Assembly (NCBI GenBank): GCA_963971285.1
Contig: OZ020256.1
Coordinates: forward strand, 312,501-376,500
Reading direction: 5' to 3'
Source: Astropecten irregularis
Lineage: Eukaryota > Echinodermata > Asteroidea > Paxillosida > Astropectinidae
DNA: 64,000 bases
The notes below the pieces were generated by a model, which was given only the letters and a program-made list of their open reading frames with translations, ran no database searches and had not been told where the DNA came from. This document shows, piece after piece, positions 49,402 through 59,094 of the stretch. A program made the position numbers and the translations under genes. Each line of letters starts with the position of its first letter. Position 1 is the stretch's first letter.

Positions 49402-52400
49402 CTGTAGACACACAAAAATAATAATAATGCCTGATGTAGATATACTTCACCAACTACCTGTTCAAACTTTAATTAGAACTGTACACAATGATTAATGGCA
49501 CTTGAAAAATTGGTAAGGATCGACCAAAATGAAATATTTCTGCGTGAAAGCTTGTAGTGTTCTTCCTGTAATTATTTCAGCCGATTTCGATGTCTGTAGT
49601 CGAAATCACTTGTATATAGGCGACCGCGCACAAATTTACGAGAGAAAAAAAATGTGTTTCAATTTTTTTTTTCTCTCTCTCTCGAAAACGTAAACATTTT
49701 GAAAACTTCCCTCTGAACAAAATAATCCTCACGCGCTTTTGCAATGAACCTGTGTACAAACCATATAACGAAGACTGGGAACTTGACCGAATATCACTGA
49801 CTATGCCAACGACTGTTCACGTCACGCTTTATATGCAAGCCCGTTGAGCCTGCGTGGACCAACTTGAGTTGTGCATTGAAACAGTCGTTGATAATATTTG
49901 GCATAGTCAGTAACATTCGGTCAATTTCCCAGACTTCGTGCATAGGTTTGTGCATGGGACCATTGCTAAAGCGAGTTAGGATTTTGTTAGTGTAAATGAG
50001 TACAGTGAATGTTCTTTTTCCATCAAGTAACATGTCGCTAAATTGATATCAGTGCATGTTTACTTACTCGAGTCTGAAACAATCGCAGCATAACTCATGT
50101 CATTGGAAAGCATTATTATTGTTTGATGCCTCTATATTGCAAAGCCGGATTATTAAATAATGGCTACGTCTTCGGCTGTTGCTATTCGTGTCTCTATATA
50201 AACGTGTGGCCTATTAATTTGCTGCAGACCCGCAGCTGCCCTTAGCATCATCAGTCATACCTTTAAGCCTCAGCTGTAGGTTTGGATGGGGCCTAAGTCG
50301 CATTTATCATGAAAACCTGAAGCCAATCTGTGATTTAGAATTGTCCCCATCTGCATCTGAGAACTAGAATGTCCAGCCCATTGTAATCGGAGCCCATATT
50401 ACCATCAGATCTCCCCGATACATTTGGCTTATTTCTCTGCGCTGAAACGTCTTAAGTGTATGTGTACACTGATAATGTGGAAAGATAAGACATCTTACCA
50501 AGGATGAAGAAGATGAGTAGGATGCAGCCAAAGAGCCTACTGATGGAGTTTTCTTTCATGTAAGAGCTCTCATCGTGTCCTCCTCCTTCCATATGCTCCT
50601 TACGTTTCTTGTATCTTATCGCAAGATCTAAGAACGTCTTCACGATGTACACAGAGCCCGATACGATCAGAAATATCGGGATAAGTTTTTGCACGGGGCA
50701 GTGGTCGATGTGGACAGCACCTGTATGAGCAGGGAGACAAAGACGGGGTGGGGGCGTGGGGCGGGAGGCAGATTCATAGCTAAGAATTATTCATAGCATA
50801 AAGAAAACAATGCACCGGCAACAAACGGATACGGAAGGTTATATTTAAAGATGTCCTGCGACCAATTCAACTACCGTCGTCAAAATCATCAAATATTATG
50901 CAGGGGCCAATTTCATGGAGCTGCTAAGCACAATTGCTTAGCACAAAAATGTCTCGCCCAATAAAACAAACCACCGTTTAAAATTCCATTTGATATCCAT
51001 GGTGAGCGAACAACAGCAAAAGAACAATCATAAGCGATACACAACACACGGAAATTTGGTTGTTAACCATGTTTTTATTCAACCTTTTAGCCTTTGAAAA
51101 AAAAAACCTGCTAGGACCGAAACGCGTCAGGCCCCTCCTAACTCCAAGCATTTGATATATATTTCAGGTCATTTTGGCTGATGAGCAGTTTGCAGCAGTT
51201 TATTACTTGCATGTTTTTATTAAGACAGAAATGTCACGCTTAGCAAATTTTTGTGCTAAGCAGCGCCGTGAAATTGGCCCCTGGTCTCTTCAAAGGTTGT
51301 TCTGAAAGGTTGAGCGAAGCATAAGCTAATGCAGTGATTGTTCTTGTAAACGGGTAAATGATCATAAATGTGTACACTTAATGACTGCAACAAATGAAAT
51401 ATTTACCCATGACGACCATAGCGATAGGAACTGCAATGGTCAGAGCCATCAAAACTGTGAACACAACTGTGAACAAAAAGAAACAATGACCTATTTATTC
51501 AAAGAACATCCATCAGATATACAGGGGTATATTTATCTATAAATGTATATATTATTTTCACATTTGTGTAAAATTGACGATCTTTCTAAGATTCATTTTC
51601 TCAAGAAGCATCCTCAATAAACCATCATTCTCTCTTAACACTACAGGCTGATGACACTGTTATGATAAGTCCTCACTTGTATTGATTAGTATTGTGATGA
51701 TTCTAGTGATGAAATCCACAGTTCCACTGGACGTCTTCTTTGCGTCTCTTAGTTCTTGCATCACTGACGAGTACGAGGGAGGATCTATAAAGACACAATA
51801 ATTCTAACATTATTTTTTACCCTCATCATTTACAAGATATAGTAGTGTGACTCACTCTACATCAGTACCTCATCATCACATTTTGTCTATAGACTCTACA
51901 CTACGCCCTTAAAGATCGTATCATAAGAAAGAAATACAGATTCATGGGAAAAAATATCAAGGAAGATACAACAACAGTCATCTGTGAAATTTCCAGTCCC
52001 ATACGGTGCCCACTTTTTGAGAAAACAGTGAAAAACGCCCAGTTAATTTCTTTAACCCTTTCTCCGTTATTGTTGATCTTTTTAAAATCAACACTATATT
52101 CGGTCATTACTTTTACTACTTTCTTGACTATACCGCATTTTAGTCGGAAAAAGTTTAACGGTATGATGTTTCTATCAGCACCATGTTTATACCCTGTAAG
52201 TTATAGGTACATCAGTGAACATTTCTGTTTTGGTTTCCTACCAAAGAATGATAGTACCTTTATTTGCCTTATGATGTTACTTCATTGCATCTGATGAAGT
52301 AGTATTTGCTACGAAATCATAATTATGCACAGTTTGACTTTAGTTAGTCATTTAAGTGCTACTTGTATTTTTCATTTACAAAACACGAATTATTGACATA

Positions 52401-55400
52401 TTCTATACACGATGTCAGTGAAGTGCAATAAAATGCTACTTTTATTGCCAAACAATGACTCATCATTCGTGTTCATATTTATTCCTAAACAAATTCGCGA
52501 TGGCTGTGGGATTGTCAAGTAAACGGCTATTTATAATCTGAGATCGACTAGGTCTGCATAAAATCCCTCTGGGCTGATCAATGTCTTGTGACCGAATGTT
52601 TCCTATTTTAAAGTACAGAACAGGGTTCGATTTCACCAAACTCATCGTAACTTACTATCAATCGTAGGAGTTATGATGCATTGTAGCTCTACGTCGGATA
52701 CGATATGGGCTATCCTTCGTAACATGAGTTACGATCGATCGTAGGGCTTCGTGAAATCGACCTTATGACTGGTAATATCCATACAGAAATATTCACAGAT
52801 TTACATACAGGGTATGAAGGTGGTGCTGGTAGAAACATACCGTTAAAACAGTTCCACCTGAAATGGTGTATATTTATAGTAAGAAAACAAATTACTACAT
52901 TTGTTTTTACTATAAATATACACCATTTCTGTTTTAACGGAACTGTTTTAACGGTATGTTTCTACCAGCACCACCTTCATACCCTGTTTAAACATAAAGT
53001 TGAAACGTGTGATTCCTGATACTACCTTCTTCTCTCTGGATGTAACTTTAATGTCATAATTGTTGTATCTCTTTTACAATCAGTGATCAATTACACCACA
53101 TACAGGCCACTTCATCACAATCGAAGGTAAAACCAAACCCCCCTCATTTCATTATCCCTTGCCAGTCGGCCCTCCTATGCAACAAAAAATGCACACGGCA
53201 CAAACATAGGCACAATATTGTGAAACATACATGTAATTAAAACGCATCGGTAAAAATGGAATGTTCCAAAACAAAAAAGCAATGCAACATAATGATTACC
53301 ATGAATGTTATACATAAATCTTCTACTTGAATTGGTCTGGAACTTGAGCAGAACATCTGGATAATGTATCATGTCATGACTATGTCTGATGAAAGCTATA
53401 CTTAGATATGGGCTAAATTATTCAGCATAACATAATCATTGTATAGTCGTCTGAGCTGGTACGTGTGTATGTACCTATGGGTGTTAGCGCGTATGGTGAA
53501 ATCCAGTTGAATTATATATATACTAATAGTCTACAGTGTAATGTGACCAATGCATTGCAATGAGGAAAAAGCAATGGAGACAAAAATCAGATTACACAAA
53601 TGAACAAAATCGTCTCATGACGATGATTAGAGCAGGCTAGTCGAAACGTTGAGACCTTACAAAAAGTGCGAACGAAATAGTAGAAGTGCGAAAGTACGAA
53701 CGATTCTTACATGGTGTTTCCGCAAACCGATCCACATAAAGAAAACAAAAAGGTTTACCCAAAAGCCAAATAAACGATTTCCGTTCTTTTCATTCTAATT
53801 ATCATTTATCCTCAGTAACTATAAAAAATGTAGGTAAATAAATATTCATAAACGCTCACTGTAATAATGATGGTTATTATTATCTCGAGAGCATTTGAAT
53901 TATTCTGTGATTATATAAATTATGATAAACCAAATAGGAATTTCAAATTAAAAAAACTACCTAACGCGTACTTCCATTTGCGGTAAATTAAAACACAAGT
54001 ATTTCATCATTGTATGATAATGAGATTACGTCGCAATCACAAACCCCTTACAATCAAACTCATAGACAAAGAAACACCCTCAAAACAACAACAAAGCCAG
54101 TTTTAAAACTGTGGCATCCCTGGAATAAAGATGACTGTTCACAATGTGAATTATTGATAGTCTGCTTGTAGGATGTGCTTGACTGCTCATGCATAGCCTT
54201 TCCAGTGTGTCTGAGATGAAAGACATTATTGTCAATGGATGTACATTGTGCATCCTAGAAAACAATTATGCTCAGCCTATCATTGTATTCCACATCAGTG
54301 CGTAATTGGAGATGCATGGTTCCATGAACTGGTCTAATTAGGATCATCGGTCGTGATTAATCATCTTTGTAGCAGATTTCTAGAAACTGTGTCATAATAT
54401 TGCAGTTCTTACCCACACCATAAATTATGTGAAGGTTGATCGTCAATACAATTGTATGTGACATCTTCATTGTAATAAGGTATAATTAATTGCCTCACAA
54501 CTGATGTGTTAGTCAAGTCAAATACATGCTTTGCAAACAGCAGGTGTATGTTGATTAACATGATTTATTCAGAGTTTTTAAACTAAATAAATTATCAGCT
54601 TAATTACTTATCAATGTCACTTTTCTGCCATTATTCCATATGTTGTGTGCGTTGTTTATCAAGCCTTGAGTCAGAAACAAATAGCAGAACTTACTGAGAT
54701 AAAAATTCAAAATGTTGTCACAAATTATGAACATTGATGTCTGACATAATATCATGTCTAAGGCAATATTTGTTATCAATAACCCTCCCTACGGCTCAAT
54801 TTTGTTCCTCCTTCATCTCTTTGTGTATGCTCACCAAAATGTATTTTAACTTTAAAAAAATGCAACAATTATGATGTCGTTACCTTCCTGCACAGAATCA
54901 AATGGTGGTGGTTTGTCCGTGGTAGCTGCTTCTGCCGACCCATAGGTGGGTGCTTCGGCATTACCATCCCCATCAATAAGACCCTTCTCAGCATCAGCCT
55001 ACGGGATAAGGAATAAAATATGGAATATGTAGAAATCACTGAGAGAATCACAAACAATCAGTTACATCTTTATTATTGGAGTCAGCCAACCACAATCATA
55101 ATTATCAATTATGAATGACAGCTTTTAGCTCGAATTTTCTTCATCATTATCAAGAATGTTTGTCAATTATTTCTCTGGCAGCGTTATTTTGTTACACATG
55201 GTGGTATTACTTTATAGTGTCATGTGTGTGCAGTGTGCTATTTCAATTGGGATGATTAAGATTTCAAATCTGATAATACTGATAGTGAAACCGTGCATTA
55301 TACTTTCCAATATTTGTTTAGCCTCACCCTTACTTAGTTCCCACCTTATATTTTGAGAAAAGATGCAAGCCTCGAAGTATTAATCTTCCAAACTGAAGCT

Positions 55401-56041
55401 AAGTCTGTTTCTAAGGCGCACGTTAGGGCGTGCTCGATACGGTCCATCAAATCATCCATAAACTTGACTCCTCTCAACCAAACAAAGCAATCTTCCATGC
55501 TTACGAATAATTATTGCTATCCATGATGTCAAGTCAATATTACTATTGCATTGTCTACTGATGACGAATAACGAGAATGACTTTAAATTAAGCATATACT
55601 GTACACTCCGCCGTGAATCACGAGGTTGCGAACATAAAAATGGGCGGAGCAGAGAAAGGATAAACATTGGTTTTTATTTTCACCGTATGGAAACATTTGA
55701 AAAGTCTGGGATGATGGCTCATCTACAATTACCCGTCTTTTTTTTCATTTTTCTGTTCTGTTAATATTAAAAGGCTTAAGGAATCTCCTAAAAACGACAA
55801 TCTCATGCACGGAAAAACACCCTTCCTAGAGTGAAATTTTACATGGAGTTGTACCATTTGGCTATACCCAGGCAATATTTACATGGATGCATTGTACTTC
55901 TGACGGCTGATATAATTCTACCTAAAGCGCACAAATACAAAACCACGGAGTTGAGCTTGAAAATAATAATAATCTTGAAATTTGATTGATCTAGGCTTTT
56001 GAAAATGAAAAGAGAGGAATAATGAGTGATTCTCTTACCAT
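49220..56041 (-). CDS. TMEM272-like four-transmembrane protein (complete)
   Basis: An uncharacterised membrane protein family; function unknown. The coding parts are the ATG at 56041-56039, then 54884-54998, 51677-51784, 51407-51466, 50499-50720 and 49220-49401. They join in frame to 229 residues. The N-terminus is MADAEKGLIDGDGNAEAPTY, a Pro/Ala-rich cytosolic segment with PPPF and PPSY motifs (PPSY is a WW-domain ligand type). Four hydrophobic segments lie at about 72-95, 108-130, 157-175 and 193-219. The last ends in the cysteine cluster TCCCGCC. GNVWVYANYKPD before TM4 and the following WLITLTYIF are typical of TMEM272-like and related invertebrate proteins. The ATG is the final three bases of exon 1, so the protein-coding frame effectively begins in exon 2. 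All GT-AG junctions keep phase. Confidence 0.85.
49756..49953. repeat. Foldback element in TMEM272-like intron 5
   Basis: Left ACAAACCATATAACGAAGAC, ACTGACTATGCCAACGACTG; right CAGTCGTTGATAATATTTGG, CATAGTCAGTAACATTCGGT, ending AGGTTTGT. Arms are about 62 bp with small gaps. Confidence 0.8.
50499..50720 (-). CDS. TMEM272-like exon 5
   Basis: 222 nt. Acceptor TGCTCATACAG, donor GTAAGA. It encodes IDHCPVQKLIPIFLIVSGSV (TM2), a basic loop RYKKRKEH and the start of TM3 (LFGCILLIFFILG). Confidence 0.9.
50903..51281. repeat. MITE CCAATTTCA family with nested SINE-like insertion
   Basis: Left end GGGGCCAATTTCATGGAGCT at 50903, right end GTGAAATTGGCCCC ending at 51281. It is interrupted at 51080-51209 by another repeat, flanked by a 12-bp direct duplication of MITE sequence. 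Confidence 0.88.
51080..51209 (+). mobile_element. SINE-like element (GATCC-hairpin family) with target duplication
   Basis: 130 bp flanked by CATGTTTTTATT at 51068-51079 and 51210-51221. It contains the family core CGAAACGCGTCAGG and the 3' block GGCTGATGAGCAGTTTGCAG. The 12-bp target duplication is what retrotransposed elements leave. The left part is A-rich. Confidence 0.8.
51407..51466 (-). CDS. TMEM272-like exon 4
   Basis: 60 nt. Acceptor TTTTTGTTCACAG, donor GTAAAT. It encodes the rest of TM1, IVFTVLMALTIAVPIAMVVM. A second possible acceptor (TTCACAG) lies 12 nt downstream in frame, so a variant four residues shorter is possible. Confidence 0.85.
51677..51784 (-). CDS. TMEM272-like exon 3
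   Basis: 108 nt. Acceptor TGTCTTTATAG, donor GTGAGG. It encodes DPPSYSSVMQELRDAKKTSS, then the start of TM1 (FITRIITILINT). Confidence 0.85.
51905..52270. repeat. TIR element, ATCATACTTTGG family
   Basis: Contains CAGTCCCATACGGTGCCCAC, ACTTTTTGAGAAAACAGTGA and TCTATCAGCACCATG. The right end is CTACCAAAGAATGATAGTAC. It lies about 120 bp 5' (gene sense) of TMEM272-like exon 3. Confidence 0.7.
52623..52763. repeat. Foldback MITE, TCGATTTCACC family
   Basis: GGGTTCGATTTCACCAAACT at the left and TTCGTGAAATCGACC at the right. It contains palindromic CGATCGATCG-type sequence. It lies in intron 2 of the TMEM272-like gene, 45 bp before another foldback. Confidence 0.8.
52808..52986. repeat. Long near-perfect palindrome derived from the ATCATACTTTGG family
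   Basis: Arms of about 80-86 bp run from CAGGGTATGAAGGTGGTGCT to the inverted AGCACCACCTTCATACCCTG, with a loop of about 5 nt near 52894. The right arm has a short internal duplication (GTTTTAACGG twice). Confidence 0.85.
53600..53752 (+). repeat. Dispersed repeat with hammerhead-like core
   Basis: Contains TGACGA, a 6-bp stem (GATTAG with CTAGTC), then GAAAC and GTTGAGACC. The 3' part is ACGAACGATTCTTAC and CCGCAAACCGATCCACATA. A second copy is at 63655-63762. Confidence 0.6.
54884..54998 (-). CDS. TMEM272-like exon 2
   Basis: 115 nt. Acceptor TTATCCCGTAG, donor GTAACG. It encodes ADAEKGLIDGDGNAEAPTYG, then ATTDKPPPFDSVQE, a cytosolic Pro-rich N-terminal region. Confidence 0.82.
56039..56041 (-). 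CDS. TMEM272-like exon 1 end carrying the start codon
   Basis: On the minus strand the exon ends ...AATAATG and the donor GTAAGA follows. Joined to the next exon it reads ATG GCT GAT GCT GAG. The alternative upstream in-line ATG at 56069 would run into a stop two codons after the splice, so this ATG is preferred. The 5' limit of the exon is unknown. Confidence 0.7.
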
Positions 56042-59000
56042 TATTGCTGGCTGCTCCGTCTATGACCAAACCCTTTATCGTGCCTCAGAACCAATGTCGC
56101 CTCCCGCTCGCTTCAAACAGATGAAAATGTCGCATAAAAATAAAAAATACCCTGGTTATATGCCTGCTGCAACATCCACTTACATCACAGCAAGGCCTGA
56201 GCTGATATGGTCTGTTGCACCAATAATGAGTATAGACTCATTTGCATAAAGGTATAGAACGTATCAGGACTGGGAATTTTAAGTAGCCAATGAAAAACGT
56301 TTATTTGGTGACATACGGAAGAGATATACATGGCCGGCCGCACGATTCATCCAACTTGTAGCATGCATGAGTATATCATTCATAAATATTGCACGTCTCA
56401 TATTTTGGTTTTAAATTACGGGTTGCAGGGATTTTTTTGTCGGTCACTGCAATTTTTATACAAAAGTGCATGGAAGTGTAGGTTGTAATATCATTAGCAT
56501 GTGGAAAGTCTGTCATTACTGTACACTAGTCATACACATGTGAGTCCCATATGGCTTAGCTAAAACATAGAGGTTTATATATCTTTTGTTGAGCGTTTTT
56601 TTTCCCATTCTCATTACTAATGTGAACCGGTGGATGCGGACCATATGGTGCGCTTTTATACAAGACAAAGGGTCGCTGTATCTACATGTATATCGCATTT
56701 TAACGCATTTTAAACGAAGGACAAAAATATGCATGTCATTATCAAATCTCGTGATATACAATCAGAGATATTTACGCGGACTAACAATAATATTATGTGG
56801 GTCATGAGCTAGCCTGACATATGCATTTGACGCAGATGCACCATACAGTGTATAAATACATATACATCAGTACACACAGGTCTAGTATTATACCAGCATA
56901 ATATTTCAGTCAGCAGTTTGAAGGTTTTATTTGATGTTTACCGAACAATAAAACGAGTATTTTCCAGTGGTATGCCATAATTATGCGTCCCTTATTCACA
57001 GTACAGTAGGAATGCCGTGTGTTGTGGCAGGGGCGGGGGTTGGGAGGGGGGAAGCGGTCGAAGTCCACGCCTATTTATAATGTCCTCAACCCCACCTGTC
57101 ATGTGATTGAGTTATATCAGGGCAAGTGACATTAATGCTACTGCATGTTTATAAATGTGAAGCATTACTCCGACTGTCAACTGAGAATAAACAGACTGGT
57201 CTGCTTTAGAAAGTATAATTAATCAATATAATACACTCTGTATACGGACGGACGACTGAAATAAAATAGTCACAACTAATTTGTCTTTCAAATCCATTAA
57301 TAAAATATGTATTTTTTCACAAACATACATTTGTATACATTTTCTTTATACACATCCATGTAACACTGACATGATTATGTTGCGTGTTGTATTCATGTAA
57401 CAAATGTACAGTTTAATTGACAGAATTGTGACAGAATTGTCCACACAATTCACCACTAACAACATGGTATGTTCCGACTTGCCAAGATCTACTTAATTTA
57501 GGGAAAATTGACCTATACTTTGAACTATAAACTCATGATCATCTTGTAACATCCTGACCAGCGGGATTTTGGAAAATCTCTAATAATTATTACATTTAAT
57601 TGTGGAAATTCTAACTATAGGCTTTTAAGATGATTTTATTTCATGTTAAATAATCTTAATTATGCATCTGACGTAATAGGGTAATTAAAACCCTATTCCC
57701 TTTTGACTACATTTTAATGGTCTTGTTTTCGTAATAAAGGTTTCCTTCTAAAACAAATCAAATAACCTTGATGACGTCACTACTGGTAGCTAAGCGTTAC
57801 TTGGATTTGACCAATATATCATTCATTGTATAAACTTGCATAGATTTGTTAAAATATATATAATTTCAAAATGACCTTTACTTTATATACATGTCCAGCT
57901 TTCTTTCTTTCTTACACGCATCATGCAGATTATTTTGGTAGCAGATACTGAAAAGAACCCGCAGACGATCAGCACAAACTTAACTTAATAATGTTCTTTA
58001 CCTACAGATATTAAAAACAAGGACTTAACGGACTAAGATATATTTCGAATTTTGTTAGAAAATTCTATCAAAAGAATATTTTATGAAATATGCTATGGAA
58101 TAGATTAAGCATATGGTGACCTTAACTACGGTAACCCCTCCACCTCAGGAAAATATGCATATCAAAACATTTACTGTTAAATTGAAACTCAGAAATGGTA
58201 AATATTACTGCACAATTTGTGAGTTAAGTACCGTGTAGATGCACACAATGGCAGATGCAATGCCTTACATTTAAAGATTAGAAGTACTCATTTGAAATTA
58301 GCAGACATCTGGAAAAGCTTTAAGTACAAAAAACCCTTTATGATAAAATGTAAATGTTGTAAAAATTTAGTTGAAGAAATTAAGAAGTGCATCACAAAAA
58401 TGATTAAATGGACGAACTGAATGATCTTGAATTGCCTGGCACTTTGAGCCAAGTTGACAGACACGAAAAGTTTCAAAAAAATTTACCATTTTGCAAACAT
58501 TGTTCACTACATGGAGGAATGATGTGACTGTTGGGATCATTCATGACTTGTAGTTTTCATTTTATTACACAGGTTACTAAGGATACCGAGGGATTGTACA
58601 GGATGCCCAAGATGAGACCGACTCAATAACAACGCCTACAGATAAGGTAAATAGCTCCCTCTTTGTTCAGTAACCGTTTATTTGTAACATATCATTTACT
58701 TTATGCCAGCCTGAGAGAAGTAAGCGATGAAGTTGCGATAATCGTAACAAAATGTAGGTCCATGTCCCAATGTCAGACCGAGGGTTACGATTGCCGCAAC
58801 TATATAAGTAGTTATGCAAATATAAATCATCAATATTCATGTACAGTGTATAAGTAATGCACATAAAATTTGTATATTGCCGCCGATGACATCACTGTAT
58901 TAAGGGTGATGTACTCGGTGCCCTCTCTGCAAGGGTAGGGATGGCTTGGTGGTTGTCATCACTGCTACCATCAGTGTACCCACTGTATATCGTTAGATCT

Positions 59001-59053
59001 ATCCACTGAATGAATAGTCTGTAATGAGATGCTGCATGGTAATATCAAGTTTT
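56042..59053. other. Interval upstream of the TMEM272-like gene, 3' of the mesh-like gene
   Basis: Holds the unlocated 5' end and promoter of the TMEM272-like gene and the probable 3' UTR of the mesh-like gene. It is AT-rich. An exon-like stretch on the plus strand near 58587-58648 is discussed among the findings. No gene is otherwise recognised. Confidence 0.4.
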
Positions 59054-59094
59054 CTAATAACCATCTTCCTCATCCACCTCCTGTCGAAGTTGTC
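59054..59094 (-). CDS. Mesh-like last coding exon
   Basis: 41 nt. Acceptor TTTGTGAAATCAG. It encodes (R)QLRQEVDEEDGY, then TAG. It is too short to show as an ORF; it is supported by phase and by the in-frame stop. Confidence 0.8.

Noticed and set aside
56022..56249. 75-codon plus-strand open frame overlapping TMEM272-like exon 1
   Set aside because: Antisense to a supported exon boundary, with no recognised domain.
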